Shown here: positions 45,601-56,119 of the stretch, piece by piece
Layout of the letters: every line of letters starts with the position of its first letter
How positions within the stretch are numbered: the first letter of the stretch is position 1
NCBI GenBank assembly: GCA_030762175.1
Contig: CM060830.1
Span: 50,119,001 to 50,183,000 of the forward strand
Direction: 5' to 3'
DNA length: 64,000 nucleotides
Source: Metallyticus violacea
Lineage: Eukaryota; Arthropoda; Insecta; Mantodea; Metallyticidae
Translations under genes and position numbers: made by a program
The notes under the pieces: model-generated
Told to the model about the DNA's origin: nothing
Database searches by the model: none
The model's input: only the letters and a program-made list of their open reading frames with translations

Positions 45601-45889
45601 TTTGTTTTATTTTCGAACCCTGTTTAACATCTCAGGTCATCAGCGTCCCATTCTATTCAGGGCGTGAAACGGCCGACAAATTTTGCTCAGAGGCTTCTTC
45701 TTTCAGGCTTGAGCTTCTTTTTCGTGCCGTAAATGTACGACACGGGACCCAGGGCTTTACTTCCCTTCCGAAGGAAGCCATACTTACAATTTTTACGCCC
45801 GAAAAAATTCATCGATCCTGGCCGGGTTCGAACCCGCGATCTTGGGTTTAGAAGGCAAGTATGCTTACACTATACCACCAGGACCGACC
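45601..45889 (-). mobile_element. SINE-B copy, full length, minus strand
   Basis: Tail tttgttttattttcg, 'ctgtttaacatctcaggtca', 'cgtgaaacggccgacaaatt', 'cgtgccgtaaatgtacgaca', 'acttcccttccgaaggaagc', B box 'ggccgggttcgaacccgcga' and head 'acactataccaccaggaccg'. Complete. Confidence 0.92.
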
Positions 45890-45927
45890 CGCACTGTTTT
45901 GGCTACAGTTCTGTAGGGTCAAAGCGT

Positions 45928-46217
45928 TTTTTTTTTTTTTTTTGAGTAGTGTTTAACGCCCGTTTTTACTACTGAGGCACCACAGGCGGTGGACACTGAT
46001 GATACATGAAATGAAATTATATATTAGAAAAGGATTTTTTTAAGGAAGGAAACGTTCCAGGCCAAAGTTTAGGGTACCTCCCCGGCATTCGCCATTTATG
46101 AGGACTGAGGAAAACCTGCAAATAAAAACCTCAGTCAGAAAGGTCCTGGCGGGATTCGAACCCCAGACCTCCCACTCACAAGTCCGTGCCTTAACGACCT
46201 CGGCCACCCGTGGCGGT
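45928..46217 (-). mobile_element. SINE-A copy, full length, minus strand, with target duplication
   Basis: A T-tract (the poly(A) tail of the minus-strand copy) is followed by 'agtgtttaacgcccgttttt', 'caccacaggcggtggacact', 'ggtacctccccggcat', B box 'cgggattcgaaccccagacc' and head 'cgacctcggccacccgtggc'. The flanks gtcaaagcgt (45918-45927) and gtcaaggcgt (46219-46228) are a 10-bp target duplication with one mismatch. Confidence 0.92.
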
Positions 46218-47348
46218 AGTCAAGGCGTGATTCTGTATAGCGTCAAAGAAAACATTACAATACTGATAAAATGTTTTATTTTATCGACTGTAATTATGGT
46301 TATATGAGACAATTGCGTAGTTTTTCCAGCTATTATTTCTTGAGATCGATTAGGGAAAATGCTAATAAGATATTAGGGAATTTAATTAGGAGTAACATTT
46401 AAATCCAGTAAGCATGAAATCGAACATTTATCTCTCCCACAATCATGCACGCTTTTTATTACATAACTTCTACCCTCGATTCGCTAACTTCAAATTCATA
46501 AACAAGGTGCTCTCCTGCGTCTATAAGTTGAAAATAAGTTGGCGTCATTATACAGGAATTGTTTATACCGGTTCCTAAAGTACAATAGTAGATGGACATG
46601 GAATATTTTTTTCCGGTGAAAATTGTATGGCACTCTAAACAAGCAAAATCTCTGAAAAGCTTTTAATACACACCTACAATACTAAGTAAAGCCCGCTTAT
46701 GCTGTATGCTCTCTTTCTAACAAGGTCATCACCTTTTCCTAATGGCTTTCCTTATTTAGCTGGCTCAAAATAAGATTTCCTTCGAATCTCCTTTGTTTCT
46801 ACTTATGTTCTGTTTTACTATTCCTCGGGGCCATCGAGCTGGATGACAAGATACTGGCGGCTAGCCAATTCTTTGCGAGTGCCCGATATGCACCGGAAGA
46901 CAGCGTGTGTAGTGCAAACAAGTTCATTTGTTTGGAAAACATCCGAAACCTTGTCAATATGAAAAGGAAGTTGTCAGAAATTTCAAATAATCGTACTGTT
47001 TCCTCTTCTCCTGTGTAATATGGATATACTGAGAATAGCATGGTAGATGTCTTTTATTGTGAAAATAATAACTTTTAAAATGTATGATTCTCTGTTTTTA
47101 GCCACAACGTGAAAAGATTTCCAGTATATAGTTACTATTTATACAGTTCAAAGTGCGTTGATGATATTGGTGATATAATAAGTTCCCCCATTTTAGACTC
47201 CTTTATTAAGGTAGTGACTGCTGATTTATACTTAAAAAAGCACTTGTTACCTAATAATTATGAAATCCAGAGAACTCGTCACAGTTTGTCACAAATACAT
47301 TTTGTAATAGTTACGATTCGTCATACAAATATAGTTGATTTATCTACC
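46218..47348. other. No recognisable feature
   Basis: A+T-rich DNA. Frames at 46799-47041 (-) and 47109-47378 (+) show no motif or splice context. Confidence 0.5.
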
Positions 47349-47821
47349 CACCGAGCGGGGCTGATGCTTGACGCTTGAAACTGAAAAGTCCACGGTTTAA
47401 TTTTTGTTAGGTCACCTTTCCTGACCTTGAGTTTTTTCATGCTTTCTCCTGGTCACTTGGAGAACACTGGGGTGGATATTAATATTCCAAGAATTTTCCA
47501 CTCTCCCACTTCCTTTCATTTAATTCCGTTGATTCTGTTAGTGATTCGAAAGTGCCAGGACGAGGTGCGCTGGTGCGGTGTAATGGTGGCTTGCGCTTAG
47601 AAAAGGTTTCTGGCCTGGCGTCTGGTATGGGAGAGAACCTTCTGAGAGGCTTCAGCTCCTTAGGGGGAGGGCTCCGATTTTCCATTTTCCGTCTATGTCC
47701 GTCGGTGTTTCCCTCACTTCATTCCTTCCTCTCGGAGGTGTTCCCATTGAATGTAGGTATAAATGGTCAACAGTGAACAAGGCTCCAGTATCGAAATATT
47801 CTCCTCCTACCTAAAAAATTC
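47349..47821 (+). mobile_element. SINE-C copy, nearly complete
   Basis: tRNA-like head ('gcttgacgcttgaaact', B-box-like 'cacggtttaatttttg'), linker 'tttctcctggtcacttgga', then 'taattccgttgattctgtta', 'gcgtctggtatgggag', 'ccttctgagaggcttcagct', 'tataaatggtcaacagtgaa' and 'aaggctccagtatcgaaata'. It serves as the reference for the family: about 470 bp, head plus body uninterrupted. Confidence 0.8.
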
Positions 47822-49063
47822 AGTTCAATCTAATGCAACATTTATCTACTCCCATCATGCGTTACTGAGTTACACTCAACAAGTAAATCGCAACGCTACA
47901 CAGTCACTTTTGACGATTCATGCATAGTAAACATGAAACTATTGCATATAAGTTTACAAGCTTACGGAGATCTGTTTTAGGTTCTTAGCTTATAAATATA
48001 TCAAGGAACTATTAAAAAAGCTGAAGATATTTTGTTTCAGACAGAATTATGTTAAGTGGAGAAAACTGAAAACATTGCGCTTGAAGTTATATTTAACCAT
48101 TCAAAAAGCTTGGTAATATAGTTTTATTGTTAGATGAGACAGTCATATTGAATATAAAATGCTATTTTTTCTTACTTTGAAATCATAAAAAGGCAGGCGG
48201 TTTACTAATTTAGGGCAATGGTATGGTATTATTAACAAGGATTCTGTTTTGCAAATTAATGATAGAAATACCACACATTCTCCATTTGCAAATTACAGAA
48301 AAGTCATAGTAATCACTTTGTAATTGTCTTAAAATTTCATAAATACATTTGCTAATCAGCTTAATACACATAGTCTTATGAAAATACGTCAGAACTGGTT
48401 CATAAATATGAACCAGTTCATACTTTAAGTGGCTGTTTTATATTGGCAACATTACTATATAGTTTTATCTTGTATGTCCTTGCAAAATTGTATCATGTTT
48501 GGCAAAATTAAAGTTTCGGTATATACTCAATAGCAGAAAAACAGAAGAGAATAAGCAAAATGTTGCAAAAAGCTACATAAAAGCGTAGCAGTAGTTAGGA
48601 GGTGAATCGAAGATGTTGAAAGCTAGTAACCAACTCATCATTCGAAAAATGCGGGAACTTTTATAGCAGAGATCGTACCAAGAAGGAAAAAATGGTGGCG
48701 GAGTGTGGTAAGGTGGTGACGTCAGAGCTGTTACCAACAGCAGGACATGCGCTAACTAGATGATTGCGCAGAGAAGAAGGGGTATGGGAAAACGTTGAAT
48801 TAAGGCAAATTTCTTAAACCAAACTTAAACAAAACATCTAACCTAACCTAATTTATATTAATATTCGTTATTACAAGGAACCTGCGAAACTCAAACCTAA
48901 CGTAGGGGCTAGGTTCGATTTAAATTATCATGTAATATAAGCAAACTTTTCGGTATTTTTATATGCCTGTTTCCAAAATGTCATCACCATTGTACCACAT
49001 TAAAAATAGTAAAATTATAAAACGGTTGGCAATTGTGAAAAATGGTGGACTAGCCTATGAAGG
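47822..49063. other. Non-coding DNA with a short perfect hairpin
   Basis: 'gaactggttcata' and 'tatgaaccagttc' form a perfect inverted pair separated by two bases (48392-48419). Insect-typical 'ctaacctaacctaa' occurs at 48839. No exon is supported. Confidence 0.55.
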
Positions 49064-49174
49064 CTTTTTTTGAATTGTGTTGAACGCCAGTTTTACTACT
49101 GAGACACCATAGGCGATAATACTGATGATACATGAGATGAAATGATATATTGGGAGAAAATACCTTTGAAGGAG
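49064..49174 (-). mobile_element. SINE-A 3' fragment
   Basis: 'gtgttgaacgccagttttac', 'tactgagacaccataggcg' and 'tgatgatacatgagatgaaa' are the 3' end of SINE-A on the minus strand; similarity fades after 49174. Confidence 0.8.
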
Positions 49175-50880
49175 ATACACAAAGCCGCTCTAGTGGGGAA
49201 AACTGGAGTACACGCAAACAATGAGGCTATAAGTTATGCCACATATTGCAGATAATAAAGTAAACATTAGCAACAGGCCAAATATAGATGATTGTGGTTA
49301 AAGTTAAGAGTTGGGGAATACGTCAGGAAATTAAAAAAAAAGATGGACGTGAAAAGAAGTAATAATGTAATAAGTTGTATTTTAGTATACTATAAGGAAT
49401 GAAGACAGGATTATTGAGAAGTGGTAAGTACGATAATATAAGAACAACAGTGAGTCAGATATTTTATTCTATATAAAACAATGTGTTTAATCTTCCGAAT
49501 CACAGTTCATGAAAGAACGGAACAAGTTTTTCCCCTTGAACATATACGTACCATTAAAATATAAAGGTTTTGGAATCGCAGAGAACTGCAGTCATTCAAT
49601 AATAAAATTTTTGCTGCCTTAATTTGAAATATGAATTATATCACGATCAACAGCAGTGCATCCAGACATGGATCAATATTAAAACAGCGTGAAGAAATCC
49701 AATTGTACACATTAAAAATATATCTGTTAATTTTTCTAATACTTTAAAACAAAAAAAATATAAAAAGACAAATTCTATTTACTTGTATCAATGAAAAGTT
49801 TGTAATTCGTAAAACATAATAATGCACTTATACAAATGTGAGTGTTCTTGTTGCACATACGCACTTTTAGTGTGTTAGTTCATGAATCATTGATCAATCC
49901 GGTATAAGAATATCGAGATTTCCAACTAATCACAAGCTGCCTATCGCCACAATTTTATCGTTTCCGTTTTATCATTTTCATTAGAACGCACCTACGTGCA
50001 ATTGTTTTTATGCAAATTCATCAGAACAGCGCACACTGAAATATGTTTATAGCTTCTTGGCCTAAACATCAGTATGCACTAGAAATCAATTATCAACATG
50101 CGGGCAATTGAAAACGTTTTGAAGAAACGTCAGATGCACAAATTGACCTTGTACTTCATAGTTCCAAGCTAAAAACTACTAAACAAAATAGAAACAGTGT
50201 GTGGAACTAATTTAAACAATGTGATTTCACTTTCAAAGTTGTGTTTTTAATAATTGTACACTAGTGTTGTAGGTTATAATGCTCCGGTTGTCTTCAATTT
50301 GTTACCAAGGAAATATGTGAAAAAATAAAACAGCATATCCCGTAAATGGTTTTAATTTCGATCTTTATTTGTTCAACTATTATCGAAAATTAAAATGCCA
50401 TACTGGACATTCATAACTATAAACGTAATTTATGGAGATATTCTTCTATTTTTATAATTTTACTAGCTAAATTTGTCAAGATGAACACAACTCGAACTGT
50501 AGTTTCTTTTGTGAAAAATTCTGAAGCTTCGTTGTATTATTATTTGAACTTAAATATAAAATTGTAGACGACGTTTCAACAAACACTAGGATAAATAGAG
50601 TCATACTCCTCAAAAATGTCTTAGAATGGATACCAGAAAGAAAAATAAAAGAAGCAAAGATAAAATGCATGTCATAAAAGCAATAAAAGCAATTGGAAAA
50701 CGATCAATGGCAGAATAGAAAATAGTTAAAAAAGACAGTTGGAGGGTGTAAAAGGCAGTGAAAAACCTAAGAATAATACTTTTTTAAAACGAAAAATGGC
50801 GAAATAGTCCCAAAATAAGTATTCCATGTGCTTAAATAAAAGCAATACTTTCTACAAAATAAAATATGATTTTAGTACAG
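49175..50880. other. No recognisable feature
   Basis: A+T-rich non-coding DNA. Confidence 0.55.
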
Positions 50881-50891
50881 CAGAATGAACA

Positions 50892-51110
50892 ATGCCTACA
50901 CACTTTGGTGTTAATGTGAAAGACCCCCTGTACTACCTTGCGAAAGCTCACGCCCTTTCACTGATTGTTAATCCCGTTGTAAACATTGCTGTAGGTTTAA
51001 AAGTGTTTGGCATATACTACAAGGCGAAACAAAAAGAGCAGACAGAGCTCAAGAAGACCTTTTGTCATGCTGACTACGACGTTTTGATAAAAGCGCAATT
51101 ACAATCGTAA
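50892..51110 (+). CDS. Candidate small host ORF (72 codons), unrecognised
   Basis: ATG at 50892 lies in an acceptable context (aacaatgc), 12 bp after an acceptor-like 'gattttagtacag' ending at 50880. The frame is open to a TAA at 51108. The product has an amphipathic start, one hydrophobic stretch (LSLIVNPVVNIAVGLKVFGI) and a charged C-terminus (KAKQKEQTELKK). Codon-level composition is more G+C-rich and amino-acid-like than the neighbouring A+T-rich DNA. An in-frame TGA lies just upstream, so this would be a first coding exon or a complete small protein. AATAAA occurs downstream at 51250. I do not recognise it; a retrocopy fragment is equally possible. Confidence 0.35.
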   Translation: MPTHFGVNVKDPLYYLAKAHALSLIVNPVVNIAVGLKVFGIYYKAKQKEQTELKKTFCHADYDVLIKAQLQS

Positions 51111-51408
51111 AGAAGGGAAAATGCTGAATAACGCAGTGCCTTTTTAAGTGCTATTTACCACCGTAAGAGCACTTCTAGATGAGGTTTTTCTGATGGAAAA
51201 AATGTTGTTGCTTTCATTGTTTCTTTTGGTGATTTGTTAAAAACAATTTTAATAAATTAAATACAACTTAGAACAAAACTTGAAAATTACATGAACAAAA
51301 TCAAAATTACTTTTCACTGCAACGGATTTTTGGCAGCGATCCGCAAGTATTTTCATGTAAAAAGGATGGCAGATAATAGATTTCCAAAGAAAGCGCGCGC
51401 ACGCGTGA

Positions 51409-51449
<41 letters not shown>

Positions 51450-51737
51450 ACACATAGATATACACAATTGCAAGCAACTTGCAGGAGATAGATACTACAA
51501 TAACCAAGAACGCTGCTAAGACATACGAAGAAGTTAATGGGGGCAAGAAGGTGCCTTCAGCATTGTGTAACATAACAGAAAGGGGGGAAAAGGTATTTTA
51601 AAGTTACTTATTTTCTTCCCATGAAACATTTCTCTATAGGGTGCTTATAAAATAATGACTAAAATGGAAATAAACTGAACTGCATGTCTTATCAGTTTCT
51701 GTCGTTACAAGTTTTTGGTTAAGCAATAAGGTATTTT
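51111..51737. other. Non-coding DNA with a GA microsatellite
   Basis: An alternating 'gcgcgcgcacgcgtg' leads into a (GA)n tract at 51408-51445. Short frames on both strands across it are artefacts. Confidence 0.75.
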
Positions 51738-52029
51738 ACCGCAATGGGTGACCGAGGTAGTTAAGACATGAACTTGTGGGCGGGAGGTTTAGGGTTCGAG
51801 TCCCCTCAGGAATATTAGGGGTTATCTGGTCAGAACTGCGGTTTTTTCCTGTGTTTTTCTCAGTCCTCACGAATGGCAAAAGCCTGGAAGTTATCTTAAA
51901 CTTAGGCCTGGAACATTCCCTTTCCTAAAAAAATGTATTTCCCAATTTATCATTTCATCTCATATATCGCCATCATCAGTGTCCACCGCCTGTGCTTCAG
52001 CAGTAAAATGGGCGTTAAACACTATTAAA
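51738..52029 (+). mobile_element. SINE-A copy, diverged but full length
   Basis: Head 'ggtgaccgaggtagttaaga', B box 'gggttcgagtccc', then a short insertion ('ggggttatctggtcagaac'), the body 'cctcacgaatggcaaaagcc', 'gtgtccaccgcctgtgcttc' and end 'gggcgttaaacactattaaa'. Confidence 0.87.
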
Positions 52030-52129
52030 GAAACTTGCATTGAGAAATTGCCACTGCAGACTTCAAGAACCGCTTGAAAAGCATATCATACCTTCAAGCA
52101 CTGACCGCAGTTTCTAGTCCATCATGACC

Positions 52130-52870
52130 AGATCAGGACTGATATAAAGTCAATCTTAAACACTAAAGAAATATAGAACATTTCTCTCAAGCCAGTCTGG
52201 GGTGAACTTTGCCTTATAAGCTGGAGGTGAATCTTGCAAATGTTCTTGAACAAAGGCGTTTTCGGGTTCTTCAAGTCCCAGCCTTGTGATTCCTTTTGAT
52301 AGAAACGAAGCTTGGTGACATCATCACAGCTAACTTGCACCTAATCATTCCTGAGGTCGATTGTGACTTCTCTGGGCCTTCAGGGTCTTCTCACAACTCC
52401 TTGTGTTTTGAAGGTTGTACCTTTATTCAATATTGAATACTTTTCCAACAGTAAAAGAATGTTCCAGTAGGCATTGTTAGAACAACGCTGTAGTATGCTG
52501 TTCTGCTCATCTGTTCATCTCAATACACTCTGCTGCTTCAGTTCTGCAGTTAAAAATATTCAGTACTGGAACGAAAAGCCCTAAGTCCAAATTTTTGTCT
52601 AATTATTCTGGGCATGGATCTCGTGGATTTGTCTATCAGTGTCTCCATCCGTATGGGATTTCGCCGAACATGATCACTATACCATCTCAGTGAAGGGTTG
52701 GACGTTGAGGTACACAAACCTCGAATCAACTTCAATCACTTTAAGAATATGGAAAGTTCCTCTTGTTGACTTTCCAACGTTATGAAGAGCAATCATACCT
52801 ACACGGTTTGCATGAATCTCAACCCATTTCAATGTTAAACTTAAAGTAATGTACTCTCTCTCCCTCTGCT
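52130..52870 (-). pseudogene. Possible decayed transposase-like coding region
   Basis: Minus-strand frames contain SLTLKWVEIHANRVG, VRRNPIRMETLIDKSTRSMP and RIIRQKFGLRAFRSS. The last part resembles the second helix of transposase helix-turn-helix domains ('S.r.iarkL..RayR'). Nearer 52130-52340, KAKFTPDWLERNVL appears in another frame. The coding-like patches are continuous over 700 bp but fit no family firmly. It may be a decayed gene or transposon. Confidence 0.25.
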
Positions 52871-52914
52871 GCATCTGAGCTCAACAATGAAGGTTATACC
52901 GGGTGAGCAATGTT

Positions 52915-53610
52915 TGATGCAACCGCGGGATCGGCCAGCAGCGCTATGTCGGCGGAGGCGGGGAGTATATTTCCCCTCCGCTGATCGAGGCATCAGTGTG
53001 AGTTAAAATCTTGCGCAAGTAGCACATGTTTATTAGGCGACGCAATACAATGTATTGAGTAAAAGTGTATCAAGTGAAATGGGGCAATACAAGTATTATA
53101 TTCCCCAAAGAATATTCGTGTATGATTCATACGTGCGTACAGAATCAGCGCATGCTGTAAGGAGATTATTTAAGAGGAATTTCCTAATGTGCACGTTCCT
53201 AATCGGAGTTCGATTCATCGATTAGTAAATAAAGTTCGTGAAATGAGAAGTGTTCTTTATCTCTGGGGAGCATTTAAAGAGAAAGTGTACAAGTTAAATG
53301 CATACATTTTAGATGAACTTAAAACTAATGTTCGTCAAGAAATTGCTGTCATTTCTCAGAGGGAACTGCAGAGTGTAATGAGCAATTCATAAGCAAGTAT
53401 CAGAAACGATTGAACAACGAAGGGAGGCAGATCCAGCATCTCTTTGCTTAATAGGCGGAGCATTTTACTTTTGTTTTAAGTGTTTATGTAAGTTAGAAAT
53501 AACTTACGCGACAAACCGTGCTCCGTACTGTATTTACTGCGGGTTTCCTATCACCCGCACCGCGGATACAACAGCCAGCCTCGCCGGCCGGCCGGCCGCA
53601 CGCCACGAAA
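52915..53610 (+). mobile_element. Internally deleted DUF4817-linked DDE transposon
   Basis: The G+C-rich 5' leader (52915-53078) matches that of the element at 22440-23600, including 'aggcgacgcaatacaatg' against 'aggcggcgtaatacaatg'. The coding remnant at 53079-53392 joins the DUF4817 domain directly to the C-terminal tail. The G+C-rich 3' flank (ccggccggccggccg near 53586) may be the other end. Exact termini were not established. Confidence 0.75.
53079..53460 (+). pseudogene. Deleted transposase ORF: DUF4817 domain fused to C-terminal tail
   Basis: ATG at 53079 opens MGQYKYYIPQRIFVYDSYVR and continues 36 codons. A single-base deletion at about 53184 shifts to the next frame (VPNRSSIHRLVNKVREM). 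The text then passes straight into YLWGAFKEKVYKLNAYILDE and LKTNVRQEIAVISQRELQ, the segment that normally follows the third catalytic Asp. The roughly 200 residues carrying the DDE core are absent, with the join at about 53255. The fused frame is otherwise open to a TAA at 53390, and C-terminal homology continues to about 53450 (QKRLNNEG). Compared with the 3.4-kb copy, the deletion endpoints differ. Confidence 0.8.
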
Positions 53611-54224
53611 CCGGTTGCGTGAAGGATCGCTCGCTCCGTAGTTTGTGGCAGCAAACTTTTTATCTGGTCGCAAAATCACGTTACAGTTCCTTTCAGTAAT
53701 TTGTAAGAACATTTATGCCACGTTTGGGTAATTATTCACGGAATTTTTTTTCTGTTAAACCGACTGAGAGGAAAATACATTTTTCAGCAAAATAGATATA
53801 AATCTATTAACAGTATCTAAATTTCAGTTTTTCCATTCGTTTCCGTCTGGGACTCTGGTACGTCAAAGGGAATTCCCAAAAGAGCTATGCACACTTAAAA
53901 AGTACGGCCAGTTTCTCTTCAGAGAAAGTTTAGTCAGTACTAATCTCTGTCTACGTGTAATTGTTTTTAGTTCCTAAGAAAGTAAAACTATTTCATAGCA
54001 CACAGTTGGTTAGTATGTAGATCCAGTGTGTAATTTGTGTTTTTTACCTCCGGCAGTTAGCAAATATATACATAAAGCAACTATATGTGCACTATATTCA
54101 TGTATAAATATGTATTATTTACCTATTTATAGAATTACTTTCTTAATATATCTTTGTGTATACCATTAGCTATATTACAGAGAAAGCAAATTTACAAAAT
54201 CAGATTATATACTTATCATTTTAA
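53611..54224. other. No recognisable feature
   Basis: A+T-rich non-coding DNA. Confidence 0.5.
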
Positions 54225-54483
54225 CTAAGAGAGTTTAGTTGAATAGACGAGACGAATGAGATTACTCTTGAAGGTGCGATGATTTGGCGGTTGGTTTGTT
54301 GAAGGGTCCTGGTGCTGAGACTTAATCCATTTTGCTGCAATTTTTTTCTGTACTGAAGCAATACACTGGAGGCCATTTGAAAAAAAAAAAAAAGGGGGGG
54401 GAATTTGTATATCAGTCAGGGTTAGATTCATGACACTAAATCCACGTTCACTTTCAACTGCAGATATTGGTATAATTCTTCTT
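54225..54483 (-). pseudogene. hAT-type transposase C-terminus (KIAA1586/ZMYM-like), cut by a SINE
   Basis: On the minus strand, IIPISAVESERGFSVMNLTL is a textbook hAT dimerisation motif ('iPiSsv.cERGFS.mN.i.T'). It is followed after a poly-purine interruption by KKIAAKWIKSQHQDPST, the 'W...gHh...' end of DUF4371/KIAA1586-like hAT proteins. The upstream part should lie beyond 54773, but a SINE-D begins exactly at 54484 and interrupts it. On the far side I see only decayed frames (to about 55440), one with ICTMCSEV, possibly a zinc finger. Confidence 0.55.
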
Positions 54484-54773
54484 CTCATTTGACACTACAG
54501 CCCGGAGTAGCCTTGGCCTGCCGCGACGACCTCTGCATCCTCTACTTCCGTCTTACGACTTCATTGGTAAAGGTCAGTATTGCAGGGGACATGTGATTAG
54601 CATGCCGACACCCCATCATGCCACCTCTCCATCAGGCAGCTTCCCATTTGTCCTCACGAGACTGGGTGGACCCCGTACCACACCTTCCTAACTCAGAAAA
54701 ATTCCTAAGTAGGTGCCGGGAATCAAACCCGGGCCTCCCAGTCAGCAACAACGCTAGCCAGTAGACCGAGGAG
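54484..54773 (-). mobile_element. SINE-D copy inserted in a hAT remnant
   Basis: 'acagcccggagtagccttgg', 'cctctgcatcctctacttcc', 'cttacgacttcattgg', 'ccatcaggcagcttccca' match 1104-1428. The minus-strand head has 'ctcggtctactggctagcg' (A box) and 'cgggtttgattcccgg' (B box). It begins at the last base of the hAT C-terminal segment. Confidence 0.82.
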
Positions 54774-55801
54774 TATAGTTACATTCTACTATGAACTAAG
54801 AAAGATCCCCCCCCCCTTTCTTCTCTTATAAACATAATATTTCGGCATACATGGTCAGAATGAAGCATATTACACATGAAATTTTTTCAGTTCGATTACT
54901 GCGAGATATGTTTTGAATGAAAACTTCTGTTCAGCTATTTCATATGCAGATCTGCACAATGAAGCAATTGTGTTTACTTTTTCTCGATATTGCTTTCCCC
55001 ACAACTTTTAATTTTTCAGCCACAGATGTTTCTTTACTACGTAAGACTTCCAAGTATGATTTGCACAGCGCATGATTACAGTTTTATCATTTAGTTTTTT
55101 TTTGGGGGGGAGGAAATTATTTACTGAAACAACAATTAAAAATGCAATATCAATATGCTTACACTCCATACTTTTCACCTTAAGTTCATAACTTCCGAAC
55201 ACATTGTGCATATTACTAAGTTTTTGTCTTGTACAATGCCAGTTTTGAAAAAGTGATTAAAAACACAAATTTTCACTATAATTTTATCCTTACTATTACT
55301 CCCTTTCCCACCTAGAGACTTCTCACAGTTTTTGGTTCCCGAAAATTCATTAATTTTTTTTTTCTTTATTAGCATCCTCATTGTCGTTTGTTTTATTAGA
55401 TTCGGCGTCTATTTTACATATTTTACCGCCACTGAGTGTATCCAGAGTGTTATTATTTGCATACGTTTCCGGCAATTCACTGATCTTGAAAAATGAAATT
55501 TCTTTGTTTCTGAGACATATGGAATTCCGTAATTTACACAGGCCTAGATAGACTCAAACTTATAAATGTTGCTTGCCTGGCAGGCTCGCACGAATTAACA
55601 ATGACTGCACAGTAATGGATCGTAACAGATTAAAGGAACAAATGGCACAATGATAATGAAGATTCGGTTTGAAATGCTTAAATACATAACGTTGTTTCCA
55701 AAATGAATGAGCAGGATTATGGTCCTATAAAATACTTATATGTTTTAAATACATTTTGATTTTACGATATCTTAGAGCATATCTTAAGTTATGTAAATTG
55801 C
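54774..55801. other. Decayed DNA, possible hAT remnant
   Basis: Minus-strand frames (55008-55211, 55175-55381) contain KTVIMRCANHTWKSYV and KNLVICTMCSEV, but no reliable family match. A G-run lies at 55102-55109. Confidence 0.35.
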
Positions 55802-55814
55802 ATATCCAGTGAGT

Positions 55815-56106
55815 ACCGCCACGGGTGGCCGAGGTCGTTAAGGCACGGACTCGTGAGCGGGGGGTCTGCGGTTCGAATCCCGCCAGGACCGTCCTCCCTG
55901 ACTGGAGTTTTTTCCAGGTTTTCCTCAGTCTTCATAACTGGCAAATGCCGGGGAGGTACCTAAACTTAGGCCTGGAACGCTTCCTTCCTTAAAAAAAATA
56001 TCCTTTCCCAAGTTATCATATCATCTCATGTATCATCAGTGTCCACCGTCTGTGGTGCCCCAGTAGTGAAAACGGGCGTTAAACACTACTCAAAAAAAAA
56101 AAAAAA
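55815..56106 (+). mobile_element. SINE-A copy, full length with exact target duplication
   Basis: The cleanest SINE-A: head 'gccacgggtggccgaggtcg', B box 'ggttcgaatcccgccaggac', body and end 'acgggcgttaaacactact', then an A15 tail. It is flanked by a perfect 13-bp direct repeat (atatccagtgagt at 55802-55814 and 56107-56119). An intact target duplication, poly(A) tail and intact boxes indicate a young, LINE-mobilised insertion. Confidence 0.95.
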
Positions 56107-56119
56107 ATATCCAGTGAGT

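Noticed and set aside
48839..48855. Telomere-like CCTAA repeat
   Set aside because: Only two or three imperfect 'cctaa' units; not an array. Similar short runs at 930 and 1045 are likewise isolated.
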